A stretch of 34,535 nt of DNA from Paenibacillaceae bacterium (GCA_900766135.1 CAAFUF010000053.1:1-34535), one strand, 5' to 3'. Shown: positions 13,914 through 23,591, counted from the stretch's first letter. Numbers and translations: made by a program. The notes: generated by a model not told the origin, from the sequence alone.

Positions 13914-15182
13914 GTGGAACTGACGAGCGGAATCGCGCGAAAAAAACTGCTGAATCCCACGTTCGCCAGCCTGTGGCTTATCATGTTTTTGGTGGAGTTC
14001 GTCAAGGGGGCGCTGATCGTATCCATCCTGCCGGTCTATATGGGGGATGTGTTGAGCCTTAGCGCTTTTGCGATCGGTTTGTCTTTTTCGATGCAGTATA
14101 TCGGGGATAATTTATTTCGCAGCCCGGCGGGCTGGCTGATTGAGCGGATCGGCTTTCGCCGGACGATGAGCCTGGGGCTTTGCATCACGCTAGGCGCCGT
14201 AGCGATGATTGCCTTCCTGCCCTCCATGGGGTTTCTCGTGTTGGGCTGCGCGCTGTTGGGCATCGGTACCGCGCCGCTTTGGCCTTGCGTTTTGATGGGG
14301 ATCACCGCGGTTACGGAGGAGAATAACAACTTCGCGACGGCGATGGGGGTCATTCAGATTTCCAGCCTCGGCGGAACCGGACTGGGTCCCGTCATCATCA
14401 ACTTTTTCCTGCATGATTCGTATCGGCCGGTCTTTTGGTTCCTGCTCGGCTGCATTGCGCTGGTCTTGCTGGTGTCGTTGTTTTTGCCGGGAAAATCGGG
14501 CGGTTCTACCGCCGCGGGCACGGCGAAAGCCGCCGTTCCCGGGGTTCCATCCTCCTCCGCCAAGGGCGGAGGGATGTGGAGCCAACTGCGTGCTTCGATT
14601 CGCCATATCCGCACGCATTTGCACGTCAGCCGGCTATTATATCCGGCGCTGTTCCTGCAATCGTTCGCCGTCGGGCTGCTGACGCCGGTCATCACGCTGT
14701 ACGTCCGGACGGAGCTGGGACTGTCGCCGGAGACGTTCAGCGCCATGCTCGTGGTCGGGGGCGGGATTACCGTCCTGGGGCTGATACCGATCGGCAAGCT
14801 GGTCGACCGGCTGGGGACGCGTTGGTTTCTGCATATCGGTTTCGCCATGGCGGCGGCCTCGATCGGCTTGTTTGCCCTAACGCGGGAGGTATCGCTGGTC
14901 TGGCTGTTCGTGATCCTGATCGGGTGCAGCTATGCGTTTATCCTCCCGACGTGGGATACGATGATCTCGCACATGCTCCCGAGCGGAGAAAGAGGCACGA
15001 TCTGGGGCCTGTTCCTGACGATCCAGGGCTCGGGCATGGTCGCAGGGCCGATCATCTCCGGCAAAATGTGGGACCTGATTGGCCCAACCGCTCCGTTTCT
15101 GGCCAGCTCGGCAACGATGGCGCTGCTCTTCTTCCTGCATATCGGCCTTGCCCGCACGCAAAAAGCCTCCCCAAAGCCGTAA
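13914..15182 (+). CDS. Major facilitator superfamily transporter
   Basis: A 422-residue membrane protein with twelve hydrophobic segments in two groups of six, separated by a central loop (residues 185-230) rich in Ser, Gly and Lys. The MFS motif between helices 2 and 3 is seen as GWLIERIGFRR and its repeat in the second half is GKLVDRLGTRW. The C-terminal half contains GTIWGLFLTIQGSGMVAGPIISG, common in multidrug-type exporters. The GTG start is placed by a GGAGAGGGGG site. The transported compound is not predictable; a drug-like efflux role is the default for this branch. It is divergent from the decarboxylase, so polyamine export is an untested idea. Confidence 0.9.
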   Translation: MELTSGIARKKLLNPTFASLWLIMFLVEFVKGALIVSILPVYMGDVLSLSAFAIGLSFSMQYIGDNLFRSPAGWLIERIGFRRTMSLGLCITLGAVAMIAFLPSMGFLVLGCALLGIGTAPLWPCVLMGITAVTEENNNFATAMGVIQISSLGGTGLGPVIINFFLHDSYRPVFWFLLGCIALVLLVSLFLPGKSGGSTAAGTAKAAVPGVPSSSAKGGGMWSQLRASIRHIRTHLHVSRLLYPALFLQSFAVGLLTPVITLYVRTELGLSPETFSAMLVVGGGITVLGLIPIGKLVDRLGTRWFLHIGFAMAAASIGLFALTREVSLVWLFVILIGCSYAFILPTWDTMISHMLPSGERGTIWGLFLTIQGSGMVAGPIISGKMWDLIGPTAPFLASSATMALLFFLHIGLARTQKASPKP

Positions 15183-15200
15183 GGCGGGGAGGCTTGAAGT
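15163..15200 (-). terminator. Terminator inside the 3' end of the MFS gene
   Basis: Ten-pair stem AAGCCTCCCC/GGGGAGGCTT (15163-15172, 15186-15195) with an inner GCC/GGC pair. The T-run is on the minus strand, so it terminates the DUF1054 transcript although most of its left arm is coding sequence of the convergent transporter. Confidence 0.75.
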
Positions 15201-15228
15201 GTTAACCAGGGGCTGTGCGAAGCCCAGG

Positions 15229-15852
15229 CTAAAATGCGTTTTTATACAGCGGCAGCAACGTTTGGAACGTCTCCTGGACGGTATGGATCAACTTGCTTCC
15301 GTCGGATACGATGGGGTCGTTCCGCTCCAGTCGCAGCCCGCACAACGCTTCCGATTTTTTCACCGTCTTCAGTTGCTCGGCCCAGGCTTTTAACTGTTTG
15401 GCGTTGGCCTCCCGGTGGGGCGTGCCGCCCGGACTCATATGGTCCAGAGACCAGTAGAACCCGTCCGGAATCGTCTTCTTGATTCGGGCCGCCTGCTTGT
15501 CCAAATAGTTCGCGAACACCGACTTATTCGGACTTTCGTAAATGACGGCGAAAATGATGAACAGATGCGTGGAGAACATCCCCACTTGAAAATGCGGCAG
15601 CGCTTTATACCCGCGTTTGCTGGCCGCCCAGGCGACCCAAGTGTCGTTCGGCGGGTTCACCGTCCGACGGGCATGCTTGGCCACATGCGGGAACATCTCT
15701 TCCCCGCATAAAGCGGACAGGAAGGGAACCAGCTCCGCGCCGAGCGTTTCCAGCTTGGGTCTGATCTTGCTTATAATCGCTTCCATCCGGGGCTCAAGCC
15801 CGGGAACGGTAAGGGCATCGAAATCTTGCGTCGTGAATCCTTCAAAGGACAT
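15229..15852 (-). CDS. yktB: DUF1054/UPF0637 protein (YktB)
   Basis: A 207-residue cytoplasmic protein matching the YktB family across its full length. Recognisable stretches are FEGFTTQDFDALTVPGLEPRM at the start, HVAKHARRTVNPPNDTWVAW, GYKALPHFQVGMFSTHLFI and KTIPDGFYWSLDHM. The family is widespread in Bacillales and has an alpha/beta fold; its biochemical role is not established. The ATG has a GGAGG site (CTGGAGGTATTCGCCG). It is transcribed towards the MFS gene and ends in a terminator embedded in that gene. An extended -10 (TGATATACT) lies upstream on the minus strand. Confidence 0.87.
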   Translation of the reverse strand: MSFEGFTTQDFDALTVPGLEPRMEAIISKIRPKLETLGAELVPFLSALCGEEMFPHVAKHARRTVNPPNDTWVAWAASKRGYKALPHFQVGMFSTHLFIIFAVIYESPNKSVFANYLDKQAARIKKTIPDGFYWSLDHMSPGGTPHREANAKQLKAWAEQLKTVKKSEALCGLRLERNDPIVSDGSKLIHTVQETFQTLLPLYKNAF

Positions 15853-16027
15853 CGGCGAATACCTCCAGCTTCAACATGAATCGGTTGCGATTCGATTTGC
15901 AACGGTACCAGTATATCATATTTTCGCGCGTCATCCCCGGCCCGATCAGGGTAAAAATAATCAATAAACCAAGTTCCATTACATAAGATGAAGTATAAGA
16001 TAAGGTAAACCGTTAGGAGGGAGTGCC

Positions 16028-16624
16028 GTGAATAAAAGTTACGAAGTGGAATACTGCAACCTGGAACTCCGATTCGACCGCCGGCACATTCAACAATTGA
16101 TCCGCGACTTGATCCAAGACGGGTATTCTTTATATTGGAGCGAAAACGAAACTCTCTTTATCATCTCGGTCCGCACCGGACGAAAGCTGACCAAGCTGCG
16201 CTTTCAGCGTCTTCCCAAAGGATACAAGCTGGTTGGCGATTACGTGATCCGGGACGTCAAACTCGCCGAATGGCTGGAGAAGCTGATCGGGGATTTGCGC
16301 GGCCACGCGGTGGTCAAACGGTTCAAGGATCGTCAAATCCTGGTCGAAAATATTTTATTCGGGGAAGTCATCCGTCTAGTCGAAATTTCGGGGATGGAGC
16401 ACCGCGTGATCTATCAAAAAGGGCCGGTCGTCGATACGGCGCAGATGGCCGAAATGTATGCTTCCGATTCCGCGGAGCAGCAGCTGGCGCATCTGCAGGA
16501 GGAGCTGGACGCCGAGCTGGAACGATTGTTCGAGGCGATTCAGCAAGGGGACGTCGAAACCTCCGAGGCCTGCAAGGAGAGGCTGCGCAAGCTCCGGCTT
16601 GATCTGCTCCGGCTTGAATGGTAA
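16028..16624 (+). CDS. Hypothetical protein (198 aa)
   Basis: I do not recognise the family. The N-terminal 110 residues alternate strands and helices with many basic residues (FRLPKGYKLVGDYVIRDVKLAEWLEKLIGD), and the last 60 residues are strongly helical and charged, probably a coiled coil (LAHLQEELDAELERLFEAIQQGD, ERLRKLRLDLLRLEW). There is no signal peptide and no membrane segment. The GTG start has a very good TAGGAGGG site. It is followed by its own terminator, so it is monocistronic. A nucleic-acid- or partner-binding role is possible but unsupported. Conservation in other Paenibacillaceae would be the first thing to look up. Confidence 0.75.
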   Translation: MNKSYEVEYCNLELRFDRRHIQQLIRDLIQDGYSLYWSENETLFIISVRTGRKLTKLRFQRLPKGYKLVGDYVIRDVKLAEWLEKLIGDLRGHAVVKRFKDRQILVENILFGEVIRLVEISGMEHRVIYQKGPVVDTAQMAEMYASDSAEQQLAHLQEELDAELERLFEAIQQGDVETSEACKERLRKLRLDLLRLEW

Positions 16625-16709
16625 CCGTTGAAACGGCTTATCCTAGGGGAGGGAGTACCCGCCTGATTGCCGGCAGCGCACAGACGAAAATCGATAAGCA
16701 AGTCCTTGG

Positions 16710-16736
16710 CTCCCACGGCGTTGGGGGTTATTTTTT
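16710..16736 (+). terminator. Terminator before gnd
   Basis: Six-pair stem CTCCCA/TGGGGG with loop CGGCGT, followed by TTATTTTTT. It closes the hypothetical gene at 16028. Confidence 0.7.
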
Positions 16737-16824
16737 GGGCGAAATGGCGCAGGGTTCACTTCTGTACACAAAAGAGTTAAAATGATACTATTGAAAAAAA
16801 TATAGTGTGCAAAGGATGGAGACC

Positions 16825-18234
16825 ATGTCAAAACAACAAATCGGCGTCATCGGCCTGGCCGTCATGGGCAAGAATTTGGCCCTTAATATTGAAAGCCGGG
16901 GCTTTACCGTGTCGGTATTTAACCGCTCCCCGGAAAAAACGCATGACCTGCTCGACAACGAAGGTAAAGGCAAGAACCTGGTCGGCACGTTTTCGGTCGA
17001 AGAGTTCGTGAATTCGCTGGAAACGCCGCGCAAAATTTTAATCATGGTACAAGCCGGTCCGGCGACGGACAGCACGATCGAGCAATTGTTGCCTTACCTG
17101 GATCAAGGCGATATCATCATCGACGGGGGCAACGCGCACTTCCCTGACACGCAGCGCCGCAGCAAAGAGCTGGAAGCCAAAGGGTTCCGCTTTATCGGCA
17201 CCGGGGTATCCGGCGGCGAAGAAGGCGCTTTGAAAGGCCCTTCGATCATGCCGGGCGGCCAAGAATCCGCTTATAAGCTGGTCGAGCCGATTTTGACGGC
17301 GATTTCCGCAAAAGTGAACGGCGATCCTTGCTGTACATATATTGGTCCGGACGGAGCCGGGCATTACGTCAAAATGGTGCATAACGGCATCGAATACGGC
17401 GACATGCAGCTGATCGGCGAAGCTTACCATCTGTTGAAAGACGTGCTGGGCGTGGATGCGAAGGAGCTGCACGAGATTTTCAGCGAATGGAACAAAGGCG
17501 AGCTCGACAGCTATCTGATCGAAATTACCGCCGACATCTTCTCGCAATACGATGAAGAAACCGGCAAACCGATGGTCGACGTCATCCTGGATGCCGCAGG
17601 CCAGAAGGGTACCGGAAAATGGACAAGCCAAAGCGCCCTCGATCTGGGCGTGCCGTTGTCCATGATCACCGAATCGGTCTTCTCCCGTTTCCTCTCGGCG
17701 ATGAAGGAAGAACGTGTGGCCGCCAGCAAAATCCTGAACGGACCGGCGAAGCAAGCGTTCAACGGCGACAAGAAGGAATTCATCGAGAACGTTCGCAAAG
17801 CGCTGTTCGCCTCGAAGATCGTTTCTTACGCCCAAGGGTTTGCGCAAATGCGCGCCGCTTCCGACGAATACGGCTGGGATTTGAAATACGGCAACATCGC
17901 GATGATTTTCCGCGGCGGCTGCATCATCCGCTCCCAGTTCCTGCATAACATTAAGGAAGCTTACGACCGCGACCCTGCGCTGAAAAACCTGCTGCTTGAC
18001 CCTTACTTCAAAAATGTCGTGGAAAGCTACCAAGACGCATGGCGCAACGTTGTTTCCGCCGCCGTGGCGAACGGAATTCCGGTGCCGGGCTTTGCCAGCG
18101 CCCTGTCCTACTATGACAGCTACCGCACGGAACGCCTGCCGGCGAACCTGCTGCAAGCGCAGCGCGATTATTTCGGAGCCCACACGTTCAAACGCGTTGA
18201 CAAGGAAGGCGTCTTCCACCATCAATGGTTCTAA
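16825..18234 (+). CDS. gnd: 6-phosphogluconate dehydrogenase, decarboxylating
   Basis: A 469-residue cytoplasmic enzyme of the oxidative pentose phosphate pathway that turns 6-phosphogluconate into ribulose 5-phosphate, CO2 and NAD(P)H. The Rossmann motif is IGVIGLAVMGKNLALN at residues 6-21. The catalytic and substrate regions are clear: GVSGGEEGALKGPSIMPGG, HYVKMVHNGIEYGDMQ (catalytic Lys and Asn), GTGKWTSQSALDLGVP and the C-terminal RDYFGAHTFKRVDKEG. Length is standard for the 470-residue family. ATG 16825 is preferred over a GTG-type start 18 bases upstream because AAGGATGGAG precedes it. No zwf is in the window. Confidence 0.97.
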   Translation: MSKQQIGVIGLAVMGKNLALNIESRGFTVSVFNRSPEKTHDLLDNEGKGKNLVGTFSVEEFVNSLETPRKILIMVQAGPATDSTIEQLLPYLDQGDIIIDGGNAHFPDTQRRSKELEAKGFRFIGTGVSGGEEGALKGPSIMPGGQESAYKLVEPILTAISAKVNGDPCCTYIGPDGAGHYVKMVHNGIEYGDMQLIGEAYHLLKDVLGVDAKELHEIFSEWNKGELDSYLIEITADIFSQYDEETGKPMVDVILDAAGQKGTGKWTSQSALDLGVPLSMITESVFSRFLSAMKEERVAASKILNGPAKQAFNGDKKEFIENVRKALFASKIVSYAQGFAQMRAASDEYGWDLKYGNIAMIFRGGCIIRSQFLHNIKEAYDRDPALKNLLLDPYFKNVVESYQDAWRNVVSAAVANGIPVPGFASALSYYDSYRTERLPANLLQAQRDYFGAHTFKRVDKEGVFHHQWF

Positions 18235-18254
18235 GCCGAAGAACGGATCATCTG

Positions 18255-18294
18255 GAAGCCGGAGAGACGACGACGTCTCTACCGGCTTCTTTTT
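18255..18294 (+). terminator. Terminator of gnd
   Basis: Stem GAAGCCGG-A-GAGACG paired with CGTCTC-T-A-CCGGCTTC around a short loop, then TTTTTG. It separates gnd from the aro genes. Confidence 0.85.
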
Positions 18295-18390
18295 GTGTTG
18301 AAAATGGATCGGCCTGTGTTATGATATGAAAAAGTTTACTCTGAGCGAGCGTCTCAAGTGCGCCGAACAGAGCAAGTAGGTGAACGAACC

Positions 18391-18906
18391 ATGAATCAAC
18401 CGTCTTACAATATCGTGCTGATCGGCATGATGGGAACGGGGAAGTCGACCGTCGGCTCGCTGCTGGCGGCCGAAACCGGCTTGACGCTCGTCGATCTCGA
18501 CCAGCGGATCGTTGCGGAAGCCGGACGGACGATTCCGGACATTTTCGCGGCCGAAGGGGAAGCTTATTTCCGCGACCTCGAATCCGCTGCGCTGCGGAGA
18601 ACGCTGCGAGAGCGCGGGATCGTGCTGGCGACCGGCGGCGGGGCCGTGCTGCGCGAGGAGAATCGCCTGGCCATGCGGGATGGCGGCCTGGTTGTCGCGC
18701 TCCAAGCGACCGCGGAGGAGATCCTCGCACGCGTTGGGGACGATCCGGGACGGCCGCTGCTGGCAGGAGGTGCGAAGGAGCGGGTGACGGCGCTGCTGGA
18801 GGAACGGAAGGATGCTTATGCTTTTGCCCATCTGACCGTTGATACTTCGGGGAAAAGCGCGGAACAGGTGGCATCGGAGATTTTAACGCATTACCGCGGT
18901 TCTTAA
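18391..18906 (+). CDS. aroK: Shikimate kinase
   Basis: A 171-residue P-loop kinase that phosphorylates shikimate at the 3-position with ATP. Walker A is GMMGTGKST at residues 12-20. The shikimate-binding aspartates are in DLDQRI (Asp35 and Asp37), the FRDLE arginine is in EAYFRDLESAALRRTL, and the ATGGGAV glycine motif follows. The LID is around GRPLL. ATG 18391 follows an AGGTGA site. It lies 30 bp before the EPSP synthase homologue, so these two consecutive shikimate steps are co-transcribed. Confidence 0.94.
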   Translation: MNQPSYNIVLIGMMGTGKSTVGSLLAAETGLTLVDLDQRIVAEAGRTIPDIFAAEGEAYFRDLESAALRRTLRERGIVLATGGGAVLREENRLAMRDGGLVVALQATAEEILARVGDDPGRPLLAGGAKERVTALLEERKDAYAFAHLTVDTSGKSAEQVASEILTHYRGS

Positions 18907-18936
18907 TCAATAACATTAAAGGGGAATGAGACAAAT

Positions 18937-20229
18937 ATGGACGTTATCGTAAGGCCTACGCCGGAGCTGAAGGGCGAAATCGGAGCATTATCCTCCAAGA
19001 ACTATACGACCCGGTATTTGCTGGTTGCCGCTCTCGCGGAAGGGACAAGCACCGTGTATTACCCGGCTCACAGCGAGGACAGCGACGCGATGCGCCGCTG
19101 CATCGCCGATTTGGGCGCGGTGCTGGAAGAGGACGAGGAGAAGATCGTTATCACCGGCTTTGGACGCCGGCCGAAGGACGTCAAGGAGCTGAACGTCGGC
19201 AACGCCGGCGCTGTCCTCCGCTTCCTGATGGCGATTGCCGCGTTGTGCCCGGAAGTGACGTTCGTAAATACGTACCCGGATTCGCTGGGGAAACGTCCGC
19301 ATGACGATCTCATCGATGCGTTGGGGCAACTGGGCGTGGAGGTCAGCCATAACGAAGGCAGATTGCCGATCACGATTCGCGGCGGGGCGCCGAAGGGAGG
19401 AAAGATCCGCGTGTCCGGCGCGGTCAGCTCGCAGTATTTGAGCGCTTTGTTGTTTCTGACGCCGCTGCTGGCCGAAGACAGCGAAATCGAAGTGCTGAAC
19501 GACCTGAAATCGAAGGTGGTCGTGGGGCAAACGCTGGAGGTTCTGGAGCAGGCGGGAATCGTGATTCATGCCAGCGACGATTATATGCATTTTCGCGTAC
19601 CCGGCGGGCAAGCCTATCAGGCGAAGACGTATACCGTGCAGGGCGACTACCCCGGCTCGGCGGCGATCTTGGCTGCGGCGGCAGTAACGAAGTCGGACGT
19701 CAAGGTCCACCGGCTGGCGGAGCGCAGCAAGCAAGGCGAACGCGCCGTCGTGGACGTTCTGCAGATGATGGACGTGCCGCTGACCCACCAGAACGGGACG
19801 GTGCACGTGCAAGGGAACGGCCGCCTGCGGCCGGTGGAATTCGACGGCGATGCGGCGACCGATGCCGTACTGGCGATGGTGGCGGCCGCGGTGTTCGCCG
19901 ACGGGACGTCCCGCTTCTATAACGTGGAAAATTTGCGTTATAAAGAATGCGACCGGATCACGGACTTTTTGACCGAGCTTCGAAAAGCAGGAGCCAACGT
20001 GGAGGAACGCCAAGCGGAAATTATCGTGCACGGACGTCCGTCCGGCTTGGAAGGCGGCGTGACGATCAATGCGCATTACGACCACCGCGTCATTATGGCG
20101 CTGACCGTCGTAGGACTGCGCTGCCGACAGCCTCTGGTCATTAAGGATGCGCATCATGTGGCGAAGTCGTATCCGCAATTTTTTGACCATATTCTCTCGC
20201 TTGGCGCATCCGTGGAACGGGTAGAATAA
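18937..20229 (+). CDS. aroA: EPSP synthase family protein, divergent
   Basis: A 430-residue two-domain enolpyruvyl transferase. EPSP synthase joins phosphoenolpyruvate to shikimate 3-phosphate. Lys21 and Arg26 of SSKNYTTR match Lys22 and Arg27 of the E. coli enzyme, but the usual serine after the lysine is Asn22. The phosphoenolpyruvate loop is GNAGAVLRFL (88-97) instead of GNAGTAMRPL. The DAA-type, YKECDRITDF and DHRVIMALTV regions carrying the remaining catalytic residues are present, ending in VAKSYPQFF. It starts with AAAGGGGA eight bases upstream and directly follows aroK, which supports the shikimate role. It could also be a paralogue of altered behaviour, so the symbol is tentative. 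Confidence 0.82.
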   Translation: MDVIVRPTPELKGEIGALSSKNYTTRYLLVAALAEGTSTVYYPAHSEDSDAMRRCIADLGAVLEEDEEKIVITGFGRRPKDVKELNVGNAGAVLRFLMAIAALCPEVTFVNTYPDSLGKRPHDDLIDALGQLGVEVSHNEGRLPITIRGGAPKGGKIRVSGAVSSQYLSALLFLTPLLAEDSEIEVLNDLKSKVVVGQTLEVLEQAGIVIHASDDYMHFRVPGGQAYQAKTYTVQGDYPGSAAILAAAAVTKSDVKVHRLAERSKQGERAVVDVLQMMDVPLTHQNGTVHVQGNGRLRPVEFDGDAATDAVLAMVAAAVFADGTSRFYNVENLRYKECDRITDFLTELRKAGANVEERQAEIIVHGRPSGLEGGVTINAHYDHRVIMALTVVGLRCRQPLVIKDAHHVAKSYPQFFDHILSLGASVERVE

Positions 20230-20246
20230 ACTTGACTAAGACGCAA

Positions 20247-20268
20247 GGCGCCGGCTGGGACCGGCGCC
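20247..20268 (+). other. Intercistronic hairpin without T-tract
   Basis: Perfect GC-only stem GGCGCCGG/CCGGCGCC with a six-base loop, ending four bases before the AAAGGAGG site of the CoA-binding gene. It has no T-run, so it is not a terminator. It may tune translation or mRNA stability of the downstream gene. Confidence 0.55.
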
Positions 20269-20287
20269 GGCAAAGGAGGCATTTCAA

Positions 20288-20716
20288 ATGGCATTCGAAA
20301 ATCCAAGCCGCGAGGAAATCAAAGAGATCCTGCTGAACGCCGGCAACATTGCGGTCGTCGGGCTGTCGGACAAAACCGACCGGACTTCGTACATGGTAGC
20401 CCAAGCGCTGCAAAATAACGGCTACCGCATCATCCCGGTCAATCCGACCGTCAGCGGCGAGATCCTGGGCGAGAAGGTGTACCCGAGTTTGTCGGACATC
20501 CCGGAGCCGGTGGATATCGTCAACGTGTTCCGCCGCAGCGAGCAGACGCCGCCGGTGGCGGAAGAAGCCGTGAAAATCGGCGCCCGCGTGCTCTGGCTGC
20601 AGTTGGGGATCGTGAGCGACGAAGCGTACGAAATCGCTTCGAAAGGCGGTCAAACCGTGATTATGGACCGCTGCATCAAGGTCGAGGACAGCATTTTGAT
20701 CGGAAAACGCAGTTAA
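20288..20716 (+). CDS. yneT: CoA-binding Rossmann-fold protein (YneT/YccU type)
   Basis: A 142-residue single-domain CoA_binding protein, the same fold as the N-domain of succinyl-CoA synthetase alpha. The start REEIKEILLNAGNIAVVGLSDK carries the nucleotide loop, YRIIPVNPTVSGEILGEKVYPSL is the family hallmark, and RVLWLQLGIVSDEAYEIA with the final IMDRCIKVE closes the fold. Most family members are of unknown function; CoA or a CoA ester is the expected ligand. It has an excellent AAAGGAGG site and its own terminator. Preceded by the aro genes at 58 bp, perhaps in the same transcript. Confidence 0.87.
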   Translation: MAFENPSREEIKEILLNAGNIAVVGLSDKTDRTSYMVAQALQNNGYRIIPVNPTVSGEILGEKVYPSLSDIPEPVDIVNVFRRSEQTPPVAEEAVKIGARVLWLQLGIVSDEAYEIASKGGQTVIMDRCIKVEDSILIGKRS

Positions 20717-20731
20717 AGGTATTGCGGCCAA

Positions 20732-20766
20732 TAGGACCCGTCCGAACCGGAGGGCCCTTTTTTGGC
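20732..20766 (+). terminator. Terminator of the aroK-aroA-yneT unit
   Basis: Bulged GC-rich stem (GG, CCC, TCC pairing with GGA, GGG, CC) and six T. It lies just before the ptsI promoter. Confidence 0.7.
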
Positions 20767-20780
20767 TTCTCGTTTTTCCT

Positions 20781-20810
20781 TTGACAAATTTGAGGGGCTA
20801 GGATTACCAT
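20781..20810 (+). promoter_or_regulatory. Promoter of ptsI
   Basis: Consensus -35 TTGACA (20781-20786), 18-bp spacer and a -10 candidate TACCAT (20805-20810). It gives a leader of about 92 bases without an evident riboswitch or antiterminator. Confidence 0.5.
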
Positions 20811-20908
20811 AATGAAATAGATAGAGGGCATCCTATAGAGGTGCTGAAAAGCTGATTTTTGAACTCTTATTAGATTGGAACTTACAAGCAGGACTAGGGG
20901 GTCACTAC

Positions 20909-22651
<1,743 letters not shown>

Positions 22652-22667
22652 GCGATTCCAACAATTT

Positions 22668-22715
22668 AAATAGGCCGTCGCCTGGGTCTGGTTCGACCCC
22701 GGGGACGGCCTATTT
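22668..22715 (+). terminator. Terminator of ptsI
   Basis: Long, nearly perfect inverted repeat: AAATAGGCCGTC at the left, GACGGCCTATTT at the right, with a second GGGTC/GACCC stem inside and a short loop. The T-run is part of the right arm. Confidence 0.75.
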
Positions 22716-22769
22716 CGGTTCAGGCTCGGTTTGAAGCTGTTGCTTGTTCGTGCAATTTGACCTCCTCTG

Positions 22770-22952
22770 AAATGCAAAAGTGCAGGCGTTTTTTGTCGAA
22801 AGTGCCTCGCGAGGCTCGTTGAAATGCAAAAGTGCATTTGATATCGGCGAATCGGACCCAATGAGGTCATTATTGCCGGCGTGAACTGCACTTTTGCATT
22901 TGAATCCCGAATTCAGGGGAGTTTGGTTAGGATAGACTGCACTTTTACACTT
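22770..22952. repeat. Intergenic palindromic element, four-copy motif (element 2)
   Basis: Two direct copies of AAATGCAAAAGTGCA (22770-22784 and 22822-22836, 52 bp apart) face two inverted copies (TGCACTTTTGCATTT at 22887-22901 and TGCACTTTTACACTT at 22938-22952, 51 bp apart). Both pairs are symmetric about 22861. The bases between copies are unrelated. The element lies between the convergent ptsI and PfpI genes and contains no credible coding frame. Its geometry matches element 1 at 7595-7779 although the motif is different. Confidence 0.75.
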
Positions 22953-23063
22953 GGCGGGAGCAGGCGCGGCGCGGAGGCGCGGAGGACTTTGCCCGGTGCG
23001 TCGTCAGTCATGTCCATATCATGTCATGCCGTTTCAGGGCAGGACGGAGGCGAGACGATAGGG
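22953..23063. other. Non-coding stretch between element 2 and the PfpI gene
   Basis: GC-rich then mixed sequence with a GGCGCGGCGCGGAGGCGCGG tract at its left end. I see no gene, terminator or promoter that I can support. Confidence 0.3.
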
Positions 23064-23591
23064 CTACCGCAGATCAGCCACCGCATCCACGAACGCTTTG
23101 CCGTAATCCGGCAGGTCCGGCGGCCGGCGGGCCGAGATGATGTGCCCGTCCACGACGACGGGCTCGTCGAGCCAGATCGCGCCGGCGTTTTGCATATCGT
23201 CGCGAATGCCCGGCGTGGACGTTACGGTCACGCCCTTCAAAATCCCGGCGGAGATGAGCACCCAACCGGCGTGGCAGATTTGTCCGATCGGCTTCTTCGC
23301 TTGGTGCAGCTCGCGTACGAGTTGCAGCACCTTGTCATAACGCCGGAGCTTGTCCGGCGCCCAGCCGCCGGGAACAAGAATCCCGTCATACAGGCTGGCA
23401 TCGATTTCCTCGAAGGCAAATTCCGCCTCGGCGGGGACGCCGTATTTGCCGATGTATTTTTTGCCTTTCACCGGACCGGCCAAATGGACCTCGGCTCCCT
23501 CTTCGCGAACGCGGTAGATCGGGTACCATAGCTCCAAATCCTCAAAATCCTCATCTACTAGGGCAATGATCTTTTTGCCAGTTAATCTCAA
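23064..23591 (-). CDS. DJ-1/PfpI family protein
   Basis: A 175-residue class I glutamine amidotransferase-like protein of the PfpI (general stress protein 18) group. The nucleophile elbow is QICHAGW with Cys106 followed by His107, and the acidic partner is the DEDFEDLEL segment (Glu14/Glu17 region). The middle ILVPGGWAPDKLRRYDKV is the oxyanion-side loop. The expected roles are protein deglycation, chaperone or weak protease activity, none of which can be told from sequence. I place the start at TTG 23589-23591, eight bases after AGGAGG; a longer in-frame extension to 23711 has no ribosome binding site and is not family-like. Confidence 0.88.
   Translation of the reverse strand: MRLTGKKIIALVDEDFEDLELWYPIYRVREEGAEVHLAGPVKGKKYIGKYGVPAEAEFAFEEIDASLYDGILVPGGWAPDKLRRYDKVLQLVRELHQAKKPIGQICHAGWVLISAGILKGVTVTSTPGIRDDMQNAGAIWLDEPVVVDGHIISARRPPDLPDYGKAFVDAVADLR

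Noticed and set aside
15880..15896. Inverted repeat GAATCG-N4-CGATTC upstream of yktB as an operator
   Set aside because: Short, lies inside the leader, and no regulator is linked to it; not enough to call a site.
18988..20190. Minus-strand frame of 400 codons under aroA
   Set aside because: Histidine/arginine-rich shadow translation of the EPSP synthase gene without ribosome binding site or domain.
22770..22952. CRISPR or transposon ends
   Set aside because: Copies are inverted about a centre, there is no transposase, and the arms have no target duplication that I can see.
22881..23531. Plus-strand frame of 216 codons across element 2 and the PfpI gene
   Set aside because: Most of it is the antisense of the PfpI gene and it shows no domain; it is a shadow frame.
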